Below the pieces are notes generated by a model. The model worked only from the letters and a program-made list of their open reading frames with translations. It was not told the origin of the DNA and did no database searches. Shown here one piece after another: positions 47,206 through 59,880 of a stretch of DNA of 64,000 bases (the stretch's first letter is position 1; each line of letters opens with the position of its first letter). This DNA is from Epiperipatus broadwayi. Lineage: Eukaryota > Onychophora > Udeonychophora > Euonychophora > Peripatidae. The stretch is from NCBI GenBank assembly GCA_028023455.1, contig JAQFVV010000049.1:6540855-6604854 (forward strand), written 5' to 3'. The position numbers were made by a program, and so were the translations under genes.

Positions 47206-49208
47206 AGATATGACAAACCTATGATAGAGTGATCTTGTTTAATTACCCCCTGCAAATTGTGACACAATTTGTAAACAGATCATAAAAGTGCAAATAGCTC
47301 TAATATAGCATGAATAAAAATATAGCCCAGTCTTGGTCACTTTGTGTAACAGAATGAAAATGAGCACTGAAGTTGGACCTCATTAGTAACTGAATATAAT
47401 GTAAATTAAAGAAATATGATCCTAATTTTATAATGCCTGTAAACAATAGTATTGTTCATAACAAAATAAATATAATATACTAAGCTAAATGAATAATAAT
47501 CAATAAATAATCACTCGGTATTTAAAATAATTCTTTATCTAATCACATATCTGACTTAACTATACCAAAACAAAACAGTGATGACAATATTTATCATAGT
47601 ATTAATAGATTAAATAGCATTTCGAATAAATAGAAAATCAGTCAAATTATTGATTCAAATACTCTAAATACAAACCATATTTAAAACAAATTAAAATAAA
47701 ACAATTAAATTGAATATCATTGTCTCAAAATCATGACATATGCTTAAAATAGATTTTACTTATAATTGAATGAAACTAATAATAAATCATTCAACAATTA
47801 AACTCTAGTATACATAACTAATCAAACATTACTTATAATAATATATAAAAAAATTAACATTGTTTATATCTAAATAAAATAGTTCAGGAATGACTGAGAT
47901 GACAACTTTAATATGTCCTATAAGTTTACAATATCTATAATATTTAAATATATATATATACCTGGGTCTCGTTTTATGTGGATTATTTTAATCGGATTTT
48001 GAAGTTATGCGATTCATGTTTCTTCTTAATATCTTTCATATTTCACTATATTTATTAGATATCAAGAAATTTAAATTATTAATAACTTATTTTCACTTGA
48101 AATACTTTTTTTTTTAAAAAAAAATATAATGTTATATTAGCAGCTAACATGAATATGGCCTGAAACTATATTTAGAATGTTAGCTTCTATATAAATAACC
48201 TATTTATACTAATGAGTAAATAATAATAATAGATTTATACTTACATATAAAAATATCGCAATAAATATTCAAAAAATTTAAACTTTTAAAACGTATTTTG
48301 TTATATATAACATAAATAAATAATCTTTTAGATTTTTAAAATAAAAAAGGGTGATTTTATAAACTGAAAATAATCTTTTTTTTTTTAGAATTGTCTTTCT
48401 AATGATAATGTATAATCTTTTCGTTTTGATTGTGATGTCATTTTTTAAATATAGAAACAGAAAACCATTAACACAGCAGAAGACTGAAAGTGGCACTAGT
48501 TATACATCACCTCATGAATAAAAATAAAGTGACTAACAGGTTTCTCTGGACATAATTGCTGAGAGATTCTTGACTTCATTTAAGGAGAAGCTACAATACA
48601 TCACATCACATCAAATCTGATTTCTTACCAGTTTACAAACCTATGCTAGTGTTAATGATTAAAATATGTATGAAAAATGTAAAATTAAATATTGTAGTAA
48701 TAAAAAACATAAAAAAGTTTATCTTGTATTTTTTTTTTCCAAATATTTGAAATTTTTTATTAGTCATACTTTATTTGCTTATTTTTTTAATGTGAATTTT
48801 AAAGTAATTTTTCCTTGTTGCTTTTATGGGAATTCTGAAAACTACAAACCCTATCCCCTATTTTTCAAGGTAAGTTAAGTCAATTTTTGTGCGATTTTTT
48901 TTAATGTGGGTTTTCTGTGGAACCTATCTACTGCATAAAACAAGACCCAGGTGTATAATCAATAATTAATTTTAAATCCCAATTAAATGAAATAATAAAT
49001 TATACTGACTCAGCCATATTCTTATATTGATTTTACTGGTACTAGTTATAATAAAATGAAATATTTAATAATAATGAAATATCAATAATCTTATTAGATA
49101 ATCTTAAATCTATAATGTCCAATCATACCAATATTTAAAAAAAACAGTAGATTTGTATTGGACATTTATTCAAGTGCAATAAATATAATATAATGAGCAT
49201 ACTAATAG
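47206..49208. other. AT-rich non-coding DNA
   Basis: Short frames at 48278-48496 (minus) and 48666-48878 are rich in Phe, Lys and Ile as expected by chance and are not recognised. Confidence 0.4.
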
Positions 49209-49283
49209 CTCTAAACAAGCTTTTTGATAAATGCCATAAGAAAAAGCATTTTTGTGGCATTTATTGAAAAGCTTGTTTAGAAC
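49209..49283. repeat. short hairpin related to the 188-bp repeat
   Basis: CTAAACAAGCTTTTTGATAA-type left arm pairs with the right arm ending GCTTGTTTAG; the inner part ATGCCA/TGGCAT also pairs. The left arm shares AATAGCTCTAAACAAGC with the direct repeats at 32643 and 33067. Confidence 0.55.
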
Positions 49284-50741
49284 CATGAACACATATTGTA
49301 TTACATTTGAAAATACAAGATAATTAAGTCGCATGATGTATGACTTGGTTTCCTTACTATTCAAATACAATAACTAACTATATCAATTTATTTTTCATTT
49401 CCTTTAGATACATTACTAAAACTCTATGTTATAACAATCAAGACATATAATAAAAATTATTAGTATTTACTATAATCAAATTATGAATATTAAAATTTAA
49501 TATTTAAACTGAATTTACAATCTACATCAGCTAAATTTAAATATAATCAAAGCAAACTATTCTGATTCATAATGAAATAGAATACATTCCTATCAGCTTT
49601 ATAATTGAATAAGATTAAGATCTTATTGGCTAATTATGAACTTAATACAATACTTATCCAATCAAAAACCATATAAATAAAACACAAATATTTGATTAAG
49701 ATTATCATTATTAATTTTCAATAAATATTTTGTATCCTCACTAATTATCAAATCAATACTGATAAAATTTCTATTTTAACATGATTATTATATGTAATTA
49801 GTGAAATATTTATAACTATTAATTATTCATTAAATATACAAAAATGTTAAATATTTATTTCCTACCAAGTTTATTCCTAGTTAGATAATAGCTATTGAAT
49901 TTAATACAAAAAAATGATATGTATATAATAATATTCACTGCTCCTGAAAATTGATGTCCAAATTATGTAATGGTTATCTTAAATAACGTATGTGGCATAT
50001 TCAATTCATTTTGTTCCTCTTGAATGCTATTAATCAATGAATTTGCATTGCACAATTGAACAGTAATCTGATGTGTTTGTTTTAAGTTAAAATGGTCTTT
50101 GGATATTAAGAATGCATCTAAGAAATAAAGTATTAATTCATTTTCTTAATGTTAAATTATCACTTTAATCTATGTGCAATTATTAAAAGAATACTGCTTT
50201 TGTGGTAAAATTATTATCTGCTTACTCATAAGATCATATTGATTTTCTATCATAAATTTAATGCTTCACTTATTATTTTTCTCAAAGTTATAAGAATGAC
50301 ATGGTATAGATTGTTAATAGGATAACCTGAGTGGCCATAAAATCCCTTATCACTCTTGGCATTTGAATACTACCCTGGTAGGTTATTATTTTATTCTAAA
50401 TTGAGAGCGTCTATGTATTTTATTTTAATTAAAATATTTTCCTTTAAATTTGTTACTATTATTGTAATATAGGTAGATATTATCTTAGGGGTAATAATGT
50501 CTCTTCATATTTTCACTATGATGCCATTCATTGTTTAAAAATTTATAAATAAAATAAAAGAGTGAACATTTTAATTTGAGCTTAGTCTATGTCATCATAT
50601 TGTTTGAGACAAACTTGTTCTTGGGTGATCATAACTATTTTTTATTAGTTCTTTATGGTAGAGAAGTTCATTTCATCTTTTAGGTTATAATATATAATAT
50701 TTAAATACAAGTATATTGTCTATACTGAATTTAATGTAAAT
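49284..50741. other. AT-rich non-coding DNA
   Basis: Nothing recognised. Confidence 0.4.
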
Positions 50742-50935
50742 AGAAGGGATTTTGAAGTCAGACTTTCAAGATCTCTACCTTTCATCACTCCATCTTATAC
50801 AACCAATACACTTTGACCACACACTTGAAAAAAATAAATGAAATAAAATATATTATTTCATGCTGAACCAGCATTCAGATCATTATCTCCCACACACAAA
50901 TAATCAGTGCTCAGATTGAGGAGTGGATGCTGATT
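50742..50935. mobile_element. foldback MITE family A, copy A4 (partial)
   Basis: Contains the terminal block (GTCAGACTTTCAAGA), the CATCTTATACAACCAATACA block and the CTGAACCAGCA block in family order, then stops. The opposite end is missing. Confidence 0.6.
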
Positions 50936-51684
50936 AATCAAAAGATTTTTTTTTAATTCCCCTTTTAATAAAAAAGGGTAAACTTTTCTTCTTCTTTTTT
51001 ATCAACAAAGTTGTTCTTTTTTTTTTTTTTTAGTATTAACTTGATTCTTTTAAATCATGAGTTAAAGTTCATGTATCAAGTTGATTATTTACATAATGTT
51101 TTAAGATTCATATAAATGGATAAGGGATTAATGATAAAAGTTTTTAATAATTTATTTCCTTTAAATTTTTATAGTTTTGTTGCTTGCATTTGAATTTGGT
51201 CATTTTTGTTTTTATACTGTTATGATGAATGCATTGTACAATCGTTTATGACAAAGTTGTTAATAAAGAGAAATAAATATGATTTTTTTTATAAATTTTA
51301 TCAATTTTAAATGTTTAATTTGATATATGAGTTTTGGTATGTGTTTGTTTTATATATAAGTTATATAAGTAATTAAATATTTCTTAGGTAATAATGTTCA
51401 TAGATATTGTTTTTCTTTTGGACATCTTATTCTATTTGGATTACTTTTATTATATTTATATGTATAGTTTATAGTGGATTCTATACCAAGAAGGTTGGTG
51501 TGCTAAGTTATAACATTTTGATTGATGAGGGGTTTTAATGGTGTGTGGGGGTATGTTAGATGCAATATTACATTTCTCTTCACCAAAAAAATTAAAGATG
51601 AGAGTGGTATCTTTTAATTCTATGCCCTTATTTTAAATATATATATATTTTTAAATGAAGTTATTGATTCATGGTTTTCTCTAG
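50936..51684. other. AT-rich non-coding DNA
   Basis: Nothing recognised; poly(T) tracts at about 50947 and 51018. Confidence 0.4.
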
Positions 51685-52562
51685 AACCTTTATATATGCA
51701 GGTATATTATTAGTTTTTTCTTGATATGGTTTTAGTATTCTCACATTATATGTCCCACAGATTCTATTTCTGCAACCCAGAAGATATGCATTTGGGCCAG
51801 CACATTTAGTGATAATAAATGGGACTTCGTACAGATTGCAGAATTTGTGGAAAATGAATTTCTCAGATCGCTTATATGTGGGGTTTTGACAAATACTCTG
51901 TCTTTAATTTTAAATTGGAATTTGGATTTTTTTTTGGCTTATCTTTTGTTCATATGTATCAATTTTTGATACGCTTTCATTCGATTATTGAGGATTGGGG
52001 TATGGGAACGCAATTGTAATCTGATGGGTGTGAATTCAATGAAGTGACTTACATTCCAGTTTATAAAATTAATTATGTGCTGTGTATGTTTCTCCCAACT
52101 TTATTTGCTTATCATCTAAATAAGTTCTGAACAGACATTCAAGTTCTTGCATTACATATTCACATGGGTTTGACTATATAGGGATATCATGATGAGTTAA
52201 GATTGTCCCTGGTTTTCCTACTTATTTAAAATAAGGTGTGCCTAATACTTTTATAATATATTTAGAGTTAGCTTGAGGTATTGGGTAAGCTGACATATGT
52301 TTTGAAAGAGATCATAGGATACTAGGAAGTATTTTTGGTTGTTGAATGCAGGTAATGGATCATAAAATTCCACAGCTAAGATCTCATTTGGTTTGTCCGG
52401 GATGATTAAATTTCCTGAACTTATGAAGTTTTTGTTTACTGTCTTATATTCTAGGCCAGTAAATCCAGTTCTTTAATATTTGTTCAGTTTTGTGGGGTCT
52501 TAATTCTCTTATAAACAATGTACATATTGTGTGAGTGAAGCTTTCAAGATTTTGGGGTATTA
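51685..52562 (-). pseudogene. Ty3/gypsy-type integrase fossil
   Basis: On the minus strand the translation runs from the end of the N-terminal zinc region (RPHKTEQILKN then IYWPRI, about 52440-52510) into the core. There, IPDKPNEILAVEFYDPLP corresponds to the 'kPgE-lavDffGPLP' block and KYFLVSYDLFQ follows. Next come GKPGTILTHHD (normally a DxG motif) and NPCEYVMQELECLFRTYL-DK. The end resembles the C-terminal region: VGPNAYLL and GTYNVRILKPYQEK (about 51700-51800). Both expected catalytic aspartates are replaced (E and H), and stops and frame changes occur, so it is inactive. RT, protease and LTRs were not found; the upstream end is interrupted by a family A element at 52563. Confidence 0.75.
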
Positions 52563-53115
52563 TTATTTTCCACTTCAAAATTTTCAAACTTTAACGGACA
52601 TGCTTTAATTTTCTCCATGTTCCAACTCTTTAGCTATCCATATCATTGAAAATCTGATGATGGAACACTCAAAGCCATTGTTGGTACCAATATTATTGGC
52701 GTACCCATACTTTAAGTCACTCTGACTCCTCATGTATATGCCCTTGATGTGTCCATTTATGTACACAGAAGAGGAATGGGCAGAATACAGATTCAATATG
52801 TATATTTAAATGAATATATTAAAGTCCTATATGTGAGGAGTCAGAGTGACTTAAAGTCAACATGAGTACGAAAATAATATTGCCATTCTATGATATGGAT
52901 GGTTAAAGAGTTGGAAAGTGGAGAAGATTAAAGTCTGTCCATTAAAGTTTGAAGTGTGCAATTATAATATAATATGAGTACTGATTTTATATATATATGG
53001 GAGACAATGAATTATGTGTATTGCAGATCATTTATCTTTTTCACATATATGTGGTCAAGGGTATTAGTTGTACAAGATGGGCAGACAGTGGGAAGGAGGT
53101 CAAAATTCTGAGTTC
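52563..53115. mobile_element. foldback MITE family A, copy A5 (palindromic form)
   Basis: The left half (52563-52745) is the reverse complement of the right half's start (52825-52970) over about 140 bp, with matching blocks GAGGAGTCAGAGTGACTTAA and TAAAGAGTTGGAA. The right half continues through GGGAGACAATGA and CATATATGTGGTCAAGGGTA to the terminal block near 53110. The unpaired centre (52746-52824) contains TACACAGAAGAGG. It sits at the edge of the integrase fossil. Confidence 0.7.
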
Positions 53116-53834
53116 AAATATATATATAATCACACCCATAGAAAAACATAGATCTTTTTTTTCGTCTGTAGTGAAGAATTTTTACAGAGGATTTGCATTG
53201 TCTAAAGTATTTTTAAATTGGTCACACAAAATGAGCCTCCCAAAAGTATCTGAACTATGACTTTCTTTGACAAAATTTATAATTTTGTATTATATCTATT
53301 CAGAAATCTTACATGTTAATGACCAGTACAAGTTAGTTCAGCAGTAAAGTAAAGTGGTGGATTTGACAGTCAAATTTTTTTAGTATTGTTAATGTATGTT
53401 CAATTCTTGAACTTAACATAAATTCTCAATTACCCAATTTGATTGTTTATTTTTTTGTAGTATCAAAGGGTTCATTTTTAAGTTAAATTATTTTATAAAT
53501 TTAATAACTGCATTAAATTTTGTATTTAAACAAGAAATGACTTTAGACTACTAACAATAACATGTACTGATTGAATCTTATGCTAGCACTTATATCTCAT
53601 GAAATGAATAATATGAGGTAGAATAATAATGTAAAATGGACATTGAATGTATGATACCAAATTTATTGTGTATTTTTTTATTATTGACATGAAATAAGAG
53701 TAGTGATTATCATCACTATTAGAGAACCAGAAATTAACACCCATATGCACTGGCACTTGATACTTTTTTCAATTACTCCTTCCACTTTTATAAGCCTTTG
53801 CAAGAAAAGTAAGTAAATATAAACTACTATGACA
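53116..53834. other. AT-rich non-coding DNA
   Basis: Nothing recognised. Confidence 0.4.
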
Positions 53835-53846
53835 CTATCTTTTTTT

Positions 53847-53914
53847 TAAAAAAGAAAGAGATTAAGGAGAGGAAGGAAAAAAAGGAGAAAAAGAAGAAAA
53901 GGAAGAAGAAAAAT
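53847..53914 (+). repeat. polypurine tract
   Basis: About 65 bases of almost pure A and G on the plus strand (GAGAGGAAGGAAAAAAAGG and similar), with a T-rich stretch just upstream. Such tracts can form triplex DNA; that is inference. Confidence 0.8.
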
Positions 53915-55811
53915 GATTATCATACACCACATCCAATACTATATCAAGCAATTGTTCAGTATATCCCACTTATAATTTATATTACTGTTATAAGTTTTTA
54001 ATATAGGTTTTGCTCTTTTCATGTTCCTACAAGTACACCTCTTATTAAACCTTTTATACATGCTCACTATTATTGGATATCATTTTGTATATTTTAGGAT
54101 TTATATTGTTTTTTAAAAAACTATTGACATTAATATACAACATGGATCAATATACTGTTTAAAATATGCCACACAATTTTATGATGTAGGAGTGTGTATT
54201 GGATTCGCTTATTTATATAATGATACTCTACCATTATTAATAATAATATAAAATACCAAAATAGAGTTAAATATACTGAATGAATTAAACTGTGTATACT
54301 TTTGATGCATATGCACAAAACAACCATGATTATGACAAACATATGGTGGAAAAATATACTCAGTTTAATTAATTTAATTTGATATATTTCAACCGTTTAG
54401 GTATTTTATATTATATATGATATATTTTGTTAATTCATCTGTATTGAACCAGATAGGTAAATGTTTATTGCTAACTATGGGATTTTTATTTACATGTATC
54501 AAACTATCCACATATTGTCACATGCATGTATTTATTTTATCTTAGATGCATATATATATGGTGAACAATTTTATAATGGCCAAATCATTGTCTTATACAA
54601 ATAACAAGTTAATAAATTACTCGGAAGCCATTATTGTCTTTCCGATTATCCAAATCCTGGGTGATAATATATATATCCAGAAAAGCAAATTTATTATTAT
54701 TGGCTCTAGTATCATCTTTTAAATCTGAAAGAGCTTTTATTTGTTTTAGGTGACAGCAATAGTGAATCACTCCACTAAATTCACTGCCTCAGTATTAGTG
54801 AATTCATCTATTATAATTTCTTTTAGGGAATATTTTCCCTTTTTAAATATCACAAACTACTTAAGTCTATCAACATTCATTCCTATATGTAGAAAAAGAA
54901 TTACAAAGTTTGCTGAATTAAACAAACATTTAATAAAATAAGCAACAAAGTAATAAAATTATAATCTATTCAACTCCACTCATCCTACTTATATAATAAT
55001 AGCCCACACATATATAATATAAAATTATTAGCATGAATTAGTACAAATAATACATATACAGAATATTACATTATTTAAATTGTATTAATGGAAATAATAA
55101 ATAAAGTTCATTATCAAATTCCATTTTGTGCATTTAAGGTTTGCATATTTTTTCAAGAATAAAAAATTAAATTAAAAGAAGGCTTGGCAATTATCTATTT
55201 CTTAGATCTTACTGTGGGTTTTCTCTTATTATATACCTATTTGTAATGTAACCATGGTGTTGTATTTAAGATTGCATCTTTATCATTATCTTGACTATGA
55301 TTTATTTAAGAAGTTATTTTGGTAATAAAGTTGTTTGTACACTTGATGTCATATAAGCACAGCAGCTGAACTCAAAGCATTATTTCGGCTGTTGTGTTAA
55401 TAAGAAAGCATTGCCAGACATATGTTGTATCTAACCATGCATCTGGTCATCTTTCTGATGTAGGTAAAATCTTCCACATAGTAAATCATTTTGGTCTCAG
55501 GTATCATGGCAATGTAATTTTTGTAAACTGGCTCCAATTGGCATTAGCTTTAGCTTTTCTATGGATCTTTATATACTTCATTTAAAAATACACACTGTCC
55601 TAAAATTCTGAGGATCAATTTTTATATGCCTAGTGCCATTCAATATGCATGCATTTTATAACTTTTCTTTATTTTGATGGTGTTCAATTCCATGCAGTTA
55701 TTATTTTTTAAAGTATTTTCTTTTAATTTAATTTTAAAACAAATTACATGAAACAGATATTTTAATCTGTTTTAGATGTAGTATGTATTTCCATTGCAAA
55801 ATAAAATACTT
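53915..55811. other. AT-rich non-coding DNA
   Basis: The 63-codon frame at 55394-55585 is not recognised. Confidence 0.4.
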
Positions 55812-55907
55812 GTCAAGCATAAGTGGCCGAGCGGTCAGCACAGCTGCCTTACAAGCAGTTGTTCCAAGCAACTCCCAGCCGATGCTATGACACATGAAGA
55901 AAAAAAT
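55812..55907 (+). repeat. tRNA-derived SINE, copy 3
   Basis: Best D arm and anticodon arm of the three: AGTGGCCGAGCGGTCAGCA, then CTGC-CTTACAA-GCAG (anticodon TAC). The T arm is damaged (GTTCCAAGCAACTCCC) and has lost a clean B box. Ends GTCAAGCAT and ATGCTATGAC pair almost perfectly. A short A-rich tail follows. Confidence 0.75.
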
Positions 55908-56394
55908 AAAATAAAATACTTTCAACTGCAGAATAAAATATGTACCTTGCAAAGAAATATAATACCAAAAAAATTATTGATATAATCTTTTTACAAGATT
56001 AAAAGTAAATTTTTTCTCTAATTACTTTTCATTATAATCTGACATTTCTATCAGCCATCTTTAATTTAAAAAGAAACTTTCTTTATAGATAAGACATTTC
56101 TTTTATCTAATTATAGGTAATGAGATTGAGTTTTAATATATATCTTTTAATTATTTTTTTTTCTCTGTGTGGTCAAAAGAATAGATTTCATTATCAATAA
56201 AATAAATATTAAATGTTAATTACATTTGTTCTTTTATTATTCGCTACATATGTTTTTCTTTTAACAATCTCCAATTTTCTCTCTGAATGTTAATACACAT
56301 TGTACAATGTTAATGGTACAGTACATGATTTTGTTTATGAATATACTAATGTTTTGGCTTGAGTAAACAAGCCATCTACTGAGCAATGAATGGA
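55908..56394. other. AT-rich non-coding DNA
   Basis: Left flank of the large LINE; nothing recognised. Confidence 0.4.
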
Positions 56395-56536
56395 ATATAA
56401 AAATGATTGTAAAGGTGTTGCAACTGGTCTTACAAAAAGCATCCCTTAGCGATTCAATTTCAGGAAGATAGGGACGATTGTCCCCTTACCTTTACGTTTC
56501 TTATTCAAGGTAAGTCGGTTTTAATCATTATATATT
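56395..56536 (+). other. LINE 5' leader
   Basis: GC-richer non-coding segment before ORF1 with a GACGATTGTCC palindrome-like block at about 56472 and CAAGGTAAG at about 56506. It may hold the internal promoter expected in this position. Confidence 0.4.
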
Positions 56537-57523
56537 ATGGAAAGTGATAATATAATCGATAACTCGCAAATTAAGGTTAGCCCCGATCTCAGCATTCAAT
56601 CTAGCAATGCAGTCATCAGTCGTAAAGTTTATAGTCTTAGATCTAATCTAAATTCATCCAAAATAACTTCTACAACAAATAAAAACCCACAAACCAATAT
56701 TTCAAAAGAAAACAGCATCACAAATATCAACAAAAGTTTAGAAAATATTCAACTTACCCCTAATATAAGTAATAGCATTAATATCTCATCAAGCGAAACT
56801 ATTGAAATTCTTAAAAATTCAAGCAAAAACCAATCATCATCTCTCCGAAGACTTTACGCACCCTCAGAAGACTCTAATGAGCAATTTACTTTGCCCAATA
56901 ATACCCTGGAAACCATATCTGATAATAATAGACAAAATTACCGACGATGATTTCGGCGAATTTTTTAAAGTAAAAACTTTTCCACCAGAGGTCAACAAAA
57001 CCAGTGCTGTCACATTACAGTTTGTCAACAGTAAATTTAAAAATCAAAAAGAAGAAATAAATTTTAAAACCGATAAATCACATTCCAGAACAAACAAAGA
57101 TTATAGCGCAGAACAATCCATTGCTACTTCAGCCAACTTACAATCTAATCCAATTTCTTCAATACCAATATTGAAAAATTCCTCTACGTACACAAATATC
57201 ATAAGGTCTAATTCTGAGAGCATCTCCGAAAATATTAAGGCCGATAATTTTAATGAACTATCTTTGAATATCTCAGAACTAGACATAGAACAAGAATCAA
57301 ACACTTTGGAAAATGTCTCATTTAATATAAACGAACTTAATGACGACATGTTCCTAAAAATAAATAGTGAGTTCAACAAAATGATTCCCAATAGCCTATA
57401 TAAATCGTTTGCTAACTACTACAGTGATAAATCGTTAATCTTAGCTATAACAAATCAACAATGTGCTCTATATAAGTTCCCTCTAGAACAGCTATACAGT
57501 CTAATCAATCAAAAACAATTAGG

Positions 57524-57599
57524 CAGAGGCATTCATATGATTCTTAATCATCCCAATGACCCAGAGGCATTCATATGATTCTTAATCATCCCAATGACC
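57524..57599 (+). repeat. 38-bp exact tandem duplication inside ORF1
   Basis: 57524-57561 and 57562-57599 are identical, beginning CAGAGGCATTCATATG and ending CCCAATGACC. Because 38 is not a multiple of 3 it shifts the frame and creates the stop that ends the upstream reading frame at 57578. Exact identity means it is recent. Confidence 0.95.
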
Positions 57600-57961
57600 G
57601 CTATGTTATTGTTGAGTTTAAAACATGGGCAGACCGTATGAACTTTAAAAATAAATACAGATCTTTAGGAAATTTTATACTATGCTCCATAGATATGAAC
57701 CGTCCTGTTACACTATCCGGCAGAATCGAAAACTGCCTTGCCCACTTGAAAGAACAAGAACTACAAGACATCCTTATTAATTATGGTTCAGTTAGCAAAT
57801 TTAAACACCTATTAAACCCTCACTGCGAAGATCAAATCCTGTCCAATACAGTTATCTTCACACTTACATTGAAGAAAAACATTATACCCACTGACATACC
57901 CACTATTATTACTGCAAGAGGCTCTCCTATGGTTTTGACTTTCAGGGGAGTACATCCACAA

Positions 57962-58058
57962 TGTTTCTTCTGCCTTCAAAGAACACACCTCATTAAAGAT
58001 TGTGCAGCAAGAATATGTGCACACTGTGGTATTAAAAAGAATAAAGTTCACAGATGTC
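57962..58058 (+). other. CCHC zinc knuckle region of ORF1
   Basis: CX2CX4HX4C (CFFC-H-C) followed by CAHCGIKKNKVHRC, which has a longer gap before its histidine. Such knuckles bind nucleic acid in gag-like proteins. Confidence 0.8.
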
Positions 58059-59218
58059 CTGGTAGACCTACTAACACAGCTTTCACATCCTTAAATAGAC
58101 AATCACCACATGGGCCTAATTCAATCAGCAACCTCACAAACCCAGATAACCTGAGTCAAATAAATCCTCCAACAAACCCTTTCACATCCAAACCTATCTT
58201 TCAAAATGAAAATATTCAAGAAAGAACAAATGACAACCTCTACACTAATAGTAGTGAATCAGAGATCCAAGCAATTACATATACTGCGCCTAAACCAATC
58301 ACTCAAACCGATAAGACTAAAGATCTTACTTACGATACATATTATACTAATCCCTGAGAAACAAAACTAGGCCAAACTCTTGATACAAAAGAAGGCAATA
58401 TGACCAACCACCTGACGAGAGCAAGGAAAATACAAGCGATGAAAAAAATACACTCAAAAAATTTCAAAACAATCCATCCATAACAACTCCCACCCAGTCT
58501 AAAACCACTGATACATCTTCATGTGGGTCAGTTAAGTCCAGTAAACCTAAACAAAGTGATCCACAAACTGTCCTCAATTCTTCAACTCCTGCAATAATTA
58601 ACCATCCAGATGAAAAGACTTGTCAAACACACCCCGAAAGTCAGCATAGTTAATGTTTCCCAACAGTTACAGCAAACCGAAAATGACTCAGGTCTAAAAT
58701 TTAAAACAAATTCCTATAACAATAAAAAAACACTTTTATCAAAAGAACAGGAAAATGAAAAAAACACTATTAAACTTAAAAACCCTCAAAAAACTGACAC
58801 AACAAATACCCAAAATACAAATAAGAAAATTAAAAGAAAATCAATTCGTTCAGATAAATCAAGCTCTGATGATGATAGCGCCCATCTGATACATTACTCA
58901 CCTCCACCCTCTAACAAACAAATTTCAGATATATCAAGCACAAAGCCTCACAAATCCATAGAAAAAAAGAGGAAAACCATGGATCCTACAACCATTGATA
59001 CCATTGATCCTTCTGATGAATCTCAGACAGATTACACTACTTCATCAGACACCGAAGACTTCATGGATGTGTTTCCTCAACCAACAACTATATCACCAAT
59101 CCATCCACAAATTCAATCACAAGACTCTGATTGCCAAACAACATCAGACCTCATTAACATGGAGATGTCCCACATTGACTTGGTACACTTTGCTAAGGAT
59201 GGTTTGGATTAATCTATC

Positions 59219-59880
59219 ATGTTCTGCAAAATTGCTGGCATTAACATTCGCGGCATCAACTCAATTGATAGAGTTCTAGCTATTAAAAACTGGCTCTTGC
59301 TCTGCTCCCCTCATATACTTCTTATGGGTGAAACTAAATATCACCATAAGACCGATCATAAAATACTATCTCTTCTCTCAACTCTCGGATTTACTAGATT
59401 TTCCATAGGCCATTCTGCTTCAGGTGGAGTCGGTATTCTGCTCAGCAAGTCAACACCACCAAACAGTTTTAGCATTCTATTCCTAGATGCCAATATTATT
59501 ATCATAGAAATAGACTATTGGGGTTATCCGATCATCATAGCTTATATATATACAGCCAAAGACACCTCTCAATATCTAAAAATAATCCACATCCTAAATG
59601 CCATCAACGCTAACAGAGCCTCCCCTACTATTCTTCTGGGAGACTTTAACACCACATACAATGACTTCAACAAGAGATTTTTTGCATCTAATAAATCGCA
59701 GATTAATGTGTGGAGAGGGCTTCTTCCCTCCCGAAGCCTACTCTTTCTATACTAAAACTAAAAAGTCCCTGATTGATTTGGTTTACTACACCCCAGACCT
59801 TCATTTCAACCTTGATGCAGCCTTGGCCCCTGTTGCTTTCTCTGATCATATGGCTCTAATCTTACAACTTACACCTATTT
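59219..59880 (+). other. ORF2 endonuclease domain
   Basis: Carries the N, E, GDFN, S-ID and SDH blocks of AP-type LINE endonucleases in order. The frame changes between GDFN and SLID, at about 59690-59730. Confidence 0.75.

Larger units (their letters stand above)
56537..59212 (+). pseudogene. LINE ORF1 (gag-like, CCHC)
   Basis: An ORF1 of roughly 890 codons, binding element RNA in the family's model. It starts at ATG 56537 (MESDNIIDNS) with a long Ser/Asn/Thr-rich, low-complexity N-terminal part. A more ordered part follows (about 57350-57950: SLYKSFANYYSDKS, EFKTWADRM). The zinc knuckle CFFCLQRTHLIKDC (CX2CX4HX4C) lies at 57962-58003, with a second, non-canonical cysteine/histidine cluster up to 58056. 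The C-terminal third is hydrophilic, Ser/Thr/Asp-rich, and ends KDGLD at 59212. Breaks: a frameshift near 56935, a 38-bp tandem duplication at 57524-57599, a shift and stop near 58357 and another shift near 58630. The stop is six bases before the ORF2 ATG. Confidence 0.75.

Noticed and set aside
53847-53914. Coding region rich in Lys/Glu/Arg
   Set aside because: It is a polypurine tract without a start, stop context or flanking coding signal.
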